Part shown: piece by piece, positions 1-5,220 of the stretch
Numbering within the stretch: position 1 is the stretch's first letter
How the letters are laid out: each line of letters begins with the position of its first letter
Source of the DNA: Pyrodictiaceae archaeon
Lineage (GTDB): Archaea > Thermoproteota > Thermoprotei_A > Sulfolobales > Pyrodictiaceae
Direction: 5' to 3'
Assembly (NCBI GenBank): GCA_027046525.1
Contig: JALTYD010000051.1
Coordinates: forward strand, 1 to 5,220
DNA length: 5,220 nucleotides
The notes under the pieces: model-generated
What the model was told of the DNA's origin: nothing
Database searches by the model: none
Seen by the model: the letters and a program-made list of their open reading frames with translations, nothing else
Position numbers and translations under genes: made by a program

Positions 1-129
1 TTGCTGGAGAATTTAGGGGAAAGGATAGTTGATAGCCTTATTGGAGCCAATGCCAGGATCACGCGAAGGGATGGAAGACCAAAAGGGGTTAGACTAGTCA
101 TTGGCGAGCATACTATGATTAGATGGTGA
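1..129 (+). CDS. rfbA: Glucose-1-phosphate thymidylyltransferase, C-terminal end (partial)
   Basis: Frame 1 is open from the first base of the window to a TGA at 127-129 and gives the last 42 residues of a protein whose start lies upstream. The fragment reads as the last turns of a C-terminal beta-helix: ERIVDSLIGANARI, then an Arg/Gly-rich turn, then RLVIGEHTMIRW. This resembles the tail of the long archaeal and Gram-positive type of RmlA, where phrases such as 'IVDSLIG' and 'IGDNS.I' recur. That family joins dTTP and glucose-1-phosphate into dTDP-glucose, the first step of dTDP-rhamnose synthesis. The nucleotidyltransferase domain is outside the window, so the call rests on the short tail and on rfbB, rfbD and rfbC directly downstream. 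Another beta-helix nucleotidyltransferase (for example a UTP- or GTP-using one) is possible but less likely here. Its stop codon overlaps the ribosome binding site of rfbB, which suggests translational coupling. Confidence 0.8.
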   Translation: MLENLGERIVDSLIGANARITRRDGRPKGVRLVIGEHTMIRW

Positions 130-131
130 GG
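125..131 (+). promoter_or_regulatory. Ribosome binding site of rfbB
   Basis: GGTGAGG lies across the TGA stop of rfbA, 4 bases before the ATG at 136. GGTGA matches the 3' part of the archaeal Shine-Dalgarno consensus GGAGGTGA. It supports the ATG at 136 as the rfbB start, which also places the first Rossmann strand (RYLIIGG) right after the initiator Met. Confidence 0.65.
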
Positions 132-135
132 AGAT

Positions 136-2700
136 ATGAGGTACCTCATTATTGGTGGAGCAGGCTTCATGGGGAGTAACTTTGTTAGGTTCCTCTTAAG
201 GAGATACGATGATGCGAAAGTTTTAGTTTATGATAAACTTGCCTACGCGGGTAGACTCGAGAATCTCCATGATGTAGTAAAAGACTCTAGGTTTGGGCTT
301 GTTAGGGGTGATATATGCGATGAGGGAAAGCTTACGAATGTTATTAAGGACTTTGAGCCAGACGTAGTAGTTAATTATGCAGCCGAGACTCATGTTGATA
401 GAAGTATCAATGAACCTGCTCCTTTCCTTAAGACTAACGTTATAGGGGTCTTTACGCTTCTTGAGGTTTCCAGGAGACTAAGTGTTCCTAAAATAGTTCA
501 TGTGTCAAGCGTTACTGGCGATACTCCCGTTTTACTACGGAATAGGATTACTGGCGATATCTTCTTAACACGTATAGACTTCCTTAATAGCGAGAACTTT
601 CATCAATATGAGGCGTTGACTATAGATGAAAATTACAATGTTGTCTTCAAGCCTATAACTAATATAATAGTGCATGAAGTAGACGAGATATATGAGGTGG
701 AATATGAAGGAGGAGGAAAGATAAAAGTTACAGGGTCGCACTCGGTGTTTGTATGGGATAGAGAGGGCATTAAAGCGAAGTATGTCTCTGAACTCAAACT
801 CGGTGATAAGTTAGTTACTCTACACACCTTCAAAAGGAACGTTTTTGAAAAGGAATGGACTCTTAGAATAGATGAATATTTAGATTTGAACGAGAATAAT
901 GGAAGACTTAAAAGATCCATAGAAGTGAGAAGAAAGCTTTTAGAGTATTTAGCCAAGAAGGATAATAAATCAGCACTGAAAAATGAGGTTAAAAGATGTG
1001 TAAAAATATGTTATTCAACACTTAGGGACATGATCGAACAGGGACTGATAAAAGAAACAGATGGTATCATTACTATAACAGAGAAAGGATTAAAGGAGCT
1101 TTCGAACGATCTAGTGGAAACTAAGAGGAGAATTCTGAGGAGATTTTATAACATACCTGAAGATCTAAAAGAAATCACTATAACCCCTGAGTTAATGTGG
1201 TTATTTGGTTTATACCTGGCTGAGGGCCACTCATCCCATACAGAAAAGGAATTAAAGAGAAAATTAAGGAAAATTACTATCGTATCATCAGATCCTAGAG
1301 TGCTGGAAAGGGCAAAGCAAGTACTAGAGAAATACTTCAGATATACTAAGGCTATCATAAGGAGGCGTAGTGATGGTGGATACTCATTGGAGTTTGGCGG
1401 TAAAATATTACATAAGATATTCTCCCAGTTTGGTTGTACAGCAGAGGGAAAGACCATACCTAGTTGGGTATGGTACTTGCCACGCAAACATGTAGAGGCA
1501 TTACTTGACGGATATGCGGGAGATGCCCATACCAAGCCATGCGGCTCTAGAGTCTATACGTCTAAGTCCCAGAGATTAATTACTCAGCTACTATGGTTGT
1601 GTAGGCTTAAAGGAATAAGTTCTAGAATATATAGTAGGTTATGCAGGAATGTAAAGGGTAGGTTCCAAAAGAAACCCTCATATGACTTAACTATGTTTGA
1701 CCTCGTTATAAGTTCAGATAATATCGGGAAGGAATCTATTCGAATGCCTCACAGTAAATGTATCCCTATAGAGGTAATAATTAATCTCCTTAAGGGCTCC
1801 GGAAATCATAGACTAATAAAGGTTCTAAGGAAGAGACTTTACAAGCCAAACAGAGTAATAGCTAAGGATACAATACTAGAGTTTATATCCAAAAGTTCTG
1901 ATAAGATACCCCATGAAATCCTTAGAATACTGAAATCTGATATTGGAGTAGCAAAGGTTAGATCAATAAAGAAAATTGAAAAGAAAACAAAAGTCTACGA
2001 TATAGAGATTAAGGGGAATAACAAGTTCTTCGGAGGCAATGTTCCTATACTACTACATAATACGGATGAGGTTTACGGAGATTTATGGGGTAAGGAACCT
2101 GTAGGTGAGGATGCTCCTTTTAGGCCGAGTAGTCCTTATTCTGCTAGTAAAGCATCTGGTGATCTACTTTGCCAGTCGTATTGGAGGACGTATAGACTGC
2201 CAGTAGTTATTGTTAGGCCTTCGAATAATTATGGTCCTTATCAGTATCCAGAGAAGTTTATTCCTAAGATAATAATACGTGCTCTACATGATGAGCCTAT
2301 TCCTGTCTATGGTGATGGTAGTCAGGTTAGAGACTGGATCTATGTAGATGATTTCTCAGAAGCACTAGATACTATTATACGTAGAGGTTCTGTTGGAGAA
2401 GCATATAATGTTGGAGCTGGTAATGAGAAGAAGAATATAGATGTTGTAAGAGATATTCTGGATCTGCTAGGGAAGCCGTATAGTCTAGTAAAGTTTGTCG
2501 AGGATAGACCTGGTCATGATAGACGTTATGCTATGAAGTGTGATAAGATTCGTGCTCTAGGCTGGAGGCCTAGGACTAGCTGGGCAGAGGGTCTTAGGAG
2601 GACTGTTGAGTGGTATACTAGGAATAGATGGTGGTGGGAGCCTCTTCTCGACGATTACTTCTTTAAGATTGATACTCCTTGGAGAAGAGAGGAGGGGTAG
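136..2700 (+). CDS. rfbB: dTDP-glucose 4,6-dehydratase precursor interrupted by an intein
   Basis: This is an 854-residue precursor of RfbB/RmlB, an NAD-dependent extended short-chain dehydrogenase that converts dTDP-glucose to dTDP-4-keto-6-deoxyglucose in the cytoplasm. The N-extein (residues 1-124) has the dinucleotide motif GGAGFMG (7-13), Asp33 at the end of strand 2 for the NAD ribose, GDICD (58-62) and AAETHVDRSI (82-91). The C-extein (643-854) opens with TDEVYGDL, which carries the catalytic Asp644-Glu645 (Asp135-Glu136 in the E. coli enzyme). It continues with the YxxxK pair Tyr668/Lys672, RPSNNYGP (694-701) and GDGSQVRDWIYVDD (726-739). Residues 125-642 are an intein. After splicing, the host protein is 336 residues, a normal RmlB length, with an intact HVSTDEVYG active-site segment. 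I see no frameshift or stop. The gene starts 6 bases after rfbA and ends 7 bases before rfbD, so it is part of one operon. A related NDP-glucose dehydratase is conceivable, but the STDEVYG signature and the neighbours favour RfbB strongly. Confidence 0.96.
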   Translation: MRYLIIGGAGFMGSNFVRFLLRRYDDAKVLVYDKLAYAGRLENLHDVVKDSRFGLVRGDICDEGKLTNVIKDFEPDVVVNYAAETHVDRSINEPAPFLKTNVIGVFTLLEVSRRLSVPKIVHVSSVTGDTPVLLRNRITGDIFLTRIDFLNSENFHQYEALTIDENYNVVFKPITNIIVHEVDEIYEVEYEGGGKIKVTGSHSVFVWDREGIKAKYVSELKLGDKLVTLHTFKRNVFEKEWTLRIDEYLDLNENNGRLKRSIEVRRKLLEYLAKKDNKSALKNEVKRCVKICYSTLRDMIEQGLIKETDGIITITEKGLKELSNDLVETKRRILRRFYNIPEDLKEITITPELMWLFGLYLAEGHSSHTEKELKRKLRKITIVSSDPRVLERAKQVLEKYFRYTKAIIRRRSDGGYSLEFGGKILHKIFSQFGCTAEGKTIPSWVWYLPRKHVEALLDGYAGDAHTKPCGSRVYTSKSQRLITQLLWLCRLKGISSRIYSRLCRNVKGRFQKKPSYDLTMFDLVISSDNIGKESIRMPHSKCIPIEVIINLLKGSGNHRLIKVLRKRLYKPNRVIAKDTILEFISKSSDKIPHEILRILKSDIGVAKVRSIKKIEKKTKVYDIEIKGNNKFFGGNVPILLHNTDEVYGDLWGKEPVGEDAPFRPSSPYSASKASGDLLCQSYWRTYRLPVVIVRPSNNYGPYQYPEKFIPKIIIRALHDEPIPVYGDGSQVRDWIYVDDFSEALDTIIRRGSVGEAYNVGAGNEKKNIDVVRDILDLLGKPYSLVKFVEDRPGHDRRYAMKCDKIRALGWRPRTSWAEGLRRTVEWYTRNRWWWEPLLDDYFFKIDTPWRREEG
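919..1113 (+). other. Winged helix-turn-helix-like domain inside the intein
   Basis: Precursor residues about 262-326 fit a small DNA-binding winged helix. Helix 1 is around RRKLLEYLAKK, helix 2 around SALKNEVKRCVK, and a recognition-type helix runs through YSTLRDMIEQGLIKE. A wing follows (TDGIITITEKGLKEL) of the form 'GLI....g.i.iTekG...L', typical of MarR-like and related archaeal regulators. It sits after the N-terminal Hint domain and before the first LAGLIDADG motif, a place where large inteins often carry extra DNA-recognition modules. I infer that it helps the endonuclease bind its homing site. The fold call comes from the pattern only; no structure or profile comparison was possible. 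Confidence 0.6.
1186..1635 (+). other. LAGLIDADG homing endonuclease domain of the intein
   Basis: Precursor residues about 351-500 form a two-motif (single-chain) LAGLIDADG nuclease. The first motif, LFGLYLAEG, supplies Glu363. The second, LLDGYAGDA, supplies Asp463 and ends in Asp-Ala rather than the usual Asp-Gly. These two acidic residues normally bind the metal ions at the cleavage site, and both are present, so the nuclease may be active. Between them lie a basic stretch (RRRSDGG, 409-415) with the beta-strand feel of the DNA-contact sheet, and the block D-like segment KTIPSWVWYLP. The family cuts the intein-less allele and drives copying of the intein into it; here the target would be the joined rfbB sequence around 507/2062. 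Confidence 0.88.
2691..2697 (+). promoter_or_regulatory. Ribosome binding site deciding the TTG start of rfbD
   Basis: GGAGGGG inside the last codons of rfbB lies 10 bases before the TTG at 2708. A GTG at 2702-2704 is in the same frame but is followed at once by TAG (2705-2707), so it cannot start the protein. TTG 2708 is therefore the first usable codon, and it puts the Rossmann strand VVLVTGSGG at the very N-terminus. Confidence 0.75.
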
Positions 2701-2707
2701 TGTGTAG

Positions 2708-3613
2708 TTGGTAGTACTTGTTACTGGGTCTGGTGGCCTGCTCGGGGCGAAGCTTGTTAGAGAGCTTGTAGGTAGAGGGTATGAGGTAGTAGCTATTTAT
2801 CGTAGTAGTAAGCCGTTGGTGGAAGGAGATGTAGATTTTGTGAGACTCGATATAACTGATTGGGTTAGACTCGAAGATCTTGTTTTGAAGAAGAAGCCAG
2901 AAGTTATTATCCATGCAGCAGCATATACAGATGTTGATGGATGTGAGATCTATAGAGAGAAAGCATGGAGAGTGAATGTAGAAGGTACTAAGAGTATTGT
3001 TAGAGTTTCACGAGTAGTTAATGCTCATCTAGTATATATTTCGACAGACTATATCTTTGATGGAGAAAAAGGACTCTATAGAGAAGATGATATTCCTTCT
3101 CCTATAAACTACTATGGTCTTACGAAACTAGTAGGAGAAGAACTTGTGAAGAGTAGTGGTCTCTTGTATACAATAGTTAGACCAAGTGCTATATATGGAT
3201 TAGGAGGTTCTAAGAAGAGTTTTGCTGAATTTGTTGTAGAGCAGTTATCGAGTAATAAGAAGATAAAAGCAATAGTTGATCAGTATGTCTCTCCGACACT
3301 CAATACACTACTCGCAGAAGCAGTTGCTGAGATAGTTAATCTACGACCACTAGGTATCCTCCATGTAGCAGGACCAGTACTGAGCCGCTACGAATTTGCT
3401 ACTAAGATAGCAAGGAAATTAGATCTTCCAGTTGATCTTATAGAGAAAGCAAAACTAGATGATTTTAGAGATAAATGGGTAGCAAAAAGACCTAGGAATA
3501 GTAGTCTTGATACTTCTAAGGCTAGAAGTATACTTAGAACACCTTTCTACGATATAGAGTATGCACTAGAACTATTCTCTGAGGAGTGGAAGAATAGGAT
3601 AGTATCTAGCTAG
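2708..3613 (+). CDS. rfbD: dTDP-4-dehydrorhamnose reductase
   Basis: This 301-residue enzyme is RmlD-like and performs the last step of dTDP-L-rhamnose synthesis: NAD(P)H-dependent reduction of the 4-keto group of dTDP-4-dehydro-L-rhamnose. The sequence shows the nucleotide-binding loop GSGGLLG (7-13), HAAAYTDVDGCE (69-80), which is very typical of RmlD, STDYIFDG (112-119), and the catalytic YxxxK pair Tyr136/Lys140 in YYGLTKLVGE. RPSAIYG (158-164) and the C-terminal RPRNSSLDTSKA (261-272) are also seen, the latter matching the family's 'RP.NS.LD..K' element. Length is normal for the family (about 280-300). The start is TTG; an in-frame stop lies just upstream. It is 7 bases after rfbB and 12 before rfbC, so it is almost certainly co-transcribed with them. 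MAT2B-type relatives share this fold, but the neighbours make the rhamnose role clear. No damaged motif was seen. Confidence 0.95.
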   Translation: MVVLVTGSGGLLGAKLVRELVGRGYEVVAIYRSSKPLVEGDVDFVRLDITDWVRLEDLVLKKKPEVIIHAAAYTDVDGCEIYREKAWRVNVEGTKSIVRVSRVVNAHLVYISTDYIFDGEKGLYREDDIPSPINYYGLTKLVGEELVKSSGLLYTIVRPSAIYGLGGSKKSFAEFVVEQLSSNKKIKAIVDQYVSPTLNTLLAEAVAEIVNLRPLGILHVAGPVLSRYEFATKIARKLDLPVDLIEKAKLDDFRDKWVAKRPRNSSLDTSKARSILRTPFYDIEYALELFSEEWKNRIVSS

Positions 3614-3620
3614 GAGGAGG
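3613..3620 (+). promoter_or_regulatory. Ribosome binding site of rfbC, overlapping the rfbD stop
   Basis: GGAGGAGG begins with the last base of the rfbD TAG stop and lies 5 bases before the GTG at 3626. It is the strongest Shine-Dalgarno match in the window; it fixes the GTG start and suggests that rfbC translation is coupled to the end of rfbD. Confidence 0.8.
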
Positions 3621-3625
3621 ATATA

Positions 3626-4195
3626 GTGCCTTTCCGGCTATTCAAGAGACTAGAAATCCCAGACGTAGTTGTCATTGAACCAGTAGTATTTAGCGACTAC
3701 CGGGGCTATTTCAAAGAAATCTACAAAGAGACTGATTTCTCGCTGAATAAGATACAGTATAGTTTTGTACAAGTAAATATAAGTAAGTCTCGTAGAGGTG
3801 TTATTAGAGGTTTACACTACCAAGTACCTCCAGCAGAACAAGGTAAACTAGTAACAGTACTAAGAGGCAAGATATACGATGTAGCTGTTGATATTAGGAA
3901 GAATAGCCCGTGGTTTGGTAGATATGTAGCTATAGAGCTGAGCGAAGAAAATCATAGACTAGTATGGATTCCCCCAGGATTTGCACATGGCTTCCAAGCA
4001 CTAGAAGATAATACACTAGTACTCTATTTTGTCACCAAGGAGTATAGCCCAGAGCACGAGAGATGTATCAAGTGGAATGATCCGAGCATAGGGATAGAAT
4101 GGCCACTTCTCGGTGAAGCAATACTGAGTGAGAAAGATAGGAATTGTCCTTTGCTAGAAAATACTGAGACTAGTTTTGAGTATAGCTATGATTAG
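3626..4195 (+). CDS. rfbC: dTDP-4-dehydrorhamnose 3,5-epimerase
   Basis: This 189-residue cupin enzyme is RmlC, which inverts C3 and C5 of dTDP-4-keto-6-deoxyglucose to give dTDP-4-dehydro-L-rhamnose, the substrate of RfbD. Family marks are present in order: IPDVVVIEP (11-19), DYRGYFKE (24-31), RGLHYQ (61-66) with the catalytic base His64, QGKLV (72-76), VAVDIR (86-91), WIPPGFAHGF (114-123), the active-site Tyr134 in LYFVT, WNDPSIGIEWP (150-160), and LSEKD (167-171). Asp171 in that last element matches the Asp that pairs with the catalytic His in the Salmonella enzyme (His63 and Asp170). Length is normal (about 180-200). Translation starts at GTG behind a strong ribosome binding site, 12 bases after rfbD. 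Biochemically RfbC acts before RfbD, so gene order does not follow reaction order, which is common in these operons. All catalytic residues expected are seen, so it should be active. Confidence 0.97.
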   Translation: MPFRLFKRLEIPDVVVIEPVVFSDYRGYFKEIYKETDFSLNKIQYSFVQVNISKSRRGVIRGLHYQVPPAEQGKLVTVLRGKIYDVAVDIRKNSPWFGRYVAIELSEENHRLVWIPPGFAHGFQALEDNTLVLYFVTKEYSPEHERCIKWNDPSIGIEWPLLGEAILSEKDRNCPLLENTETSFEYSYD

Positions 4196-4200
4196 TTGTT

Positions 4201-4206
4201 GATGGG
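4201..4206 (+). promoter_or_regulatory. Weak ribosome binding site for the glycosyltransferase
   Basis: GATGGG lies 9 bases before the TTG at 4216 and is the only purine-rich stretch in the 20-base gap after rfbC. It is much poorer than the sites of the upstream genes, so this gene may rely on coupling or be translated at a lower rate. The rest of the gap is T- and G-rich without a hairpin or a clear terminator. Confidence 0.35.
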
Positions 4207-4215
4207 TTTGGTTTC

Positions 4216-5220
4216 TTGGCTTGGCCACATATATCTATCTTATGGATTAACTATAATAGTATGAAGATTATCGATATAGTTGAGAAATCTCTTACTGCTA
4301 TAGGTGATCTAGATTATCCTAATTACGAGCTCATAGTAGTTGATAATGGATCTACTGATGGAAGCTACCAGTTTATCAAGAAACTAGTTGAGAGACTTAG
4401 TATCAAGAAGAAAATCATTAGATTAGATAAGAACTTAGGATTTACTGGCGGGAATAATGTAGCTTATAGAGCTCGTAGTCCTAGTTCAAAATATATTGTA
4501 CTTCTTAATAATGATGCTATTCCTCTCCAAGATAGCTTGAAGAATCTTGTAGAGTGTATTGAATCCTACGAGGGAGTCGGAGCAGTTCAAGGTATTATTC
4601 TTGATCTAGATTCTAAGACTATAGATACTGCTGGTGGTATTGTAACAGAGATTCTCTACTCGTATCCTGCGTATCATAGACGTAGTCCAGCGAGTATCAA
4701 GAAGAGAGATTTTTATATAGCATATGCTGATGGAGCATTTTCACTATATAGTATAGAAGCTGTGAAGAAAGCAACTGGGTATATAGATAAGATTTTTGAA
4801 GATGAGATGTTTGCATATTTTGATGATAAAGTCTTAGGTCTACAACTATGGGATAGAGGATTTAGAGTAGTATCTTGTTCTTTTATTGCAGCTCTTCATA
4901 GGAGATCATCAACATTTGGTAAGATAAATCTAAAAAGACTATACCTGATGACGAGGAGCTATTTTGCTCTCAATGAACTATGTAATAGTAGGTATAAGAG
5001 TATCCTCAGGAAAACCTATTTGAGGAAAATCATCACTAATAGTATATCTCTAACCGCTAGATCTAGACTGCTGGGCTCCAGGCAGAGACTCCAGTACTCG
5101 TTACTAGAGATTTCCAAGATAACTAGACAAGGATATATTGATGGTACTAAGTGGGGGCAGAGAAAACTACTAGAGAGAGGTAGCCCGATTGATCTCTATA
5201 AAGCACCTATAGTTATTGAT
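4216..5220 (+). CDS. Family 2 glycosyltransferase, rhamnosyltransferase-like (3' end outside window)
   Basis: This is an open frame of 335 codons running off the window with no stop. It encodes a GT-A fold, family 2 glycosyltransferase. Seen in order: first strand HISILWINYNS (5-15), ELIVVDNGSTDGS (38-50) for nucleotide binding, NLGFTGGNN (about 74-82), LLNNDA (96-101), which takes the place of the DxD metal motif as in many rhamnosyltransferases, ADGAF (171-175), the acidic acceptor segment EDEMFAYFDD (195-204) followed by LGLQLWDRGFRV, and ALHRRSSTFGK (226-236). No membrane segment is evident in the visible part. The start is TTG at 4216: the ATG at 4261 would delete the whole first beta strand, and the frame is closed upstream by TGA at 4189-4191. 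It lies 20 bases after rfbC. Because it follows a complete dTDP-rhamnose set, I infer that it transfers rhamnose to a surface glycan or glycoprotein; donor and acceptor cannot be read from the sequence. Confidence 0.88.
   Translation, partial: MAWPHISILWINYNSMKIIDIVEKSLTAIGDLDYPNYELIVVDNGSTDGSYQFIKKLVERLSIKKKIIRLDKNLGFTGGNNVAYRARSPSSKYIVLLNNDAIPLQDSLKNLVECIESYEGVGAVQGIILDLDSKTIDTAGGIVTEILYSYPAYHRRSPASIKKRDFYIAYADGAFSLYSIEAVKKATGYIDKIFEDEMFAYFDDKVLGLQLWDRGFRVVSCSFIAALHRRSSTFGKINLKRLYLMTRSYFALNELCNSRYKSILRKTYLRKIITNSISLTARSRLLGSRQRLQYSLLEISKITRQGYIDGTKWGQRKLLERGSPIDLYKAPIVID

Larger units (their letters stand above)
508..2061 (+). mobile_element. Intein with LAGLIDADG homing endonuclease, inserted in RfbB active site
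   Basis: This is a 518-residue in-frame insertion (precursor residues 125-642) that excises itself by protein splicing. Block A is SVTGDTPVLLRNR, starting at Ser125 (codon AGC at 508-510). Block B is KVTGSHSVFVW with the TxxH pair Thr199 and His202. Block C is LFGLYLAEG (356-364), the first LAGLIDADG motif. Block E is LLDGYAGDA (456-464), the second. Block H is around TSKSQRLITQLLWL (475-488). Block F is VYDIEIKGNNKFFGGN (620-635) and block G is VPILLHN (636-642), ending in His641-Asn642, with Thr643 as the +1 residue. The edges are fixed by the host: joining Ser124 to Thr643 restores the family sequence HVSTDEVYG, whereas cutting one residue earlier would lose the conserved Ser. It looks like a standard class 1 intein using Ser at position 1 and Thr at +1, both hydroxyl nucleophiles. 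Block F has Asn629 where many inteins have His. A winged-helix-like domain lies between blocks B and C. The name and closest relatives cannot be fixed without a search. Confidence 0.96.

Noticed and set aside
633..956. Reverse-strand open frame of 107 codons inside the intein
   Set aside because: It lies antisense to well-supported intein coding sequence, shows no recognisable motif and has low-complexity Ser/Leu/Phe composition typical of an antisense shadow.
1146..1535. Reverse-strand open frame of 129 codons over the endonuclease domain
   Set aside because: It is antisense to conserved LAGLIDADG motifs, with no ribosome binding site or family resemblance.
505..2061. Alternative intein start at Ser124 instead of Ser125
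   Set aside because: Splicing there would leave HVTDEVYG and lose the conserved Ser of STDEVYG. Block A alignment (one nucleophile directly before VTGDTPVLL) also favours Ser125.
508..2061. Group I or group II intron as the explanation of the insert
   Set aside because: The insert is open in frame throughout, is joined in frame at both sides and has protein-splicing motifs at both ends, so the interruption is at the protein level.
2663..2914. Reverse-strand open frame spanning the rfbB-rfbD junction
   Set aside because: It overlaps two certain genes on the other strand and its translation is Ser/Tyr/Asn-rich without motifs.
4196..4215. T-rich gap after rfbC as a transcription terminator
   Set aside because: The longest T run is three and there is no hairpin; the next gene starts within 20 bases on the same strand.
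4226..4263. TATA-like stretch (ACATATAT) about 26-33 bases before the ATG at 4261, which could suggest a promoter with a leaderless transcript
   Set aside because: The bases encode the essential first strand of the glycosyltransferase in frame, and an AT-rich genome makes such matches common. A secondary promoter cannot be excluded, but nothing else supports it.

Overview
The window is a tightly packed, single-strand run of sugar-nucleotide genes, most likely from a thermophilic archaeon, probably a crenarchaeote. This rests on several signs: strong Shine-Dalgarno sites with TTG and GTG starts, gaps of 6 to 20 bases between genes, almost exclusive use of AGA/AGG for Arg and frequent ATA for Ile, proteins rich in Lys, Arg, Glu, Ile and Val, and an archaeal-style intein. 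The species cannot be named from the sequence.

Layout, all on the + strand: (1) 1-129, the C-terminal end of a glucose-1-phosphate thymidylyltransferase (rfbA/rmlA); (2) 136-2700, dTDP-glucose 4,6-dehydratase (rfbB/rmlB), interrupted in frame by a 518-residue intein at 508-2061; (3) 2708-3613, dTDP-4-dehydrorhamnose reductase (rfbD/rmlD); (4) 3626-4195, dTDP-4-dehydrorhamnose 3,5-epimerase (rfbC/rmlC); (5) 4216-5220, the start of a family 2 glycosyltransferase that runs off the window. No non-coding stretch exceeds 20 bases, and no RNA gene, CRISPR array, IS element or convincing internal promoter was seen. The promoter presumably lies upstream of rfbA.

Together the first four genes encode the complete pathway from glucose-1-phosphate to dTDP-L-rhamnose: RfbA activates glucose, RfbB makes the 4-keto-6-deoxy sugar, RfbC epimerises it and RfbD reduces it. 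The following glycosyltransferase is a good candidate to transfer rhamnose, or another sugar, to a surface glycan or a glycoprotein glycan.

The standout element is the intein. It separates Ser124 from Thr643-Asp644-Glu645 of the dehydratase, in the middle of the conserved active-site stretch STDEVYG, so the enzyme cannot be assembled without protein splicing. The intein has Hint splicing blocks at both ends, a LAGLIDADG homing endonuclease with both acidic residues present, and an apparent winged-helix DNA-binding domain between the N-terminal splicing domain and the endonuclease. Removing it leaves a normal 336-residue RfbB.
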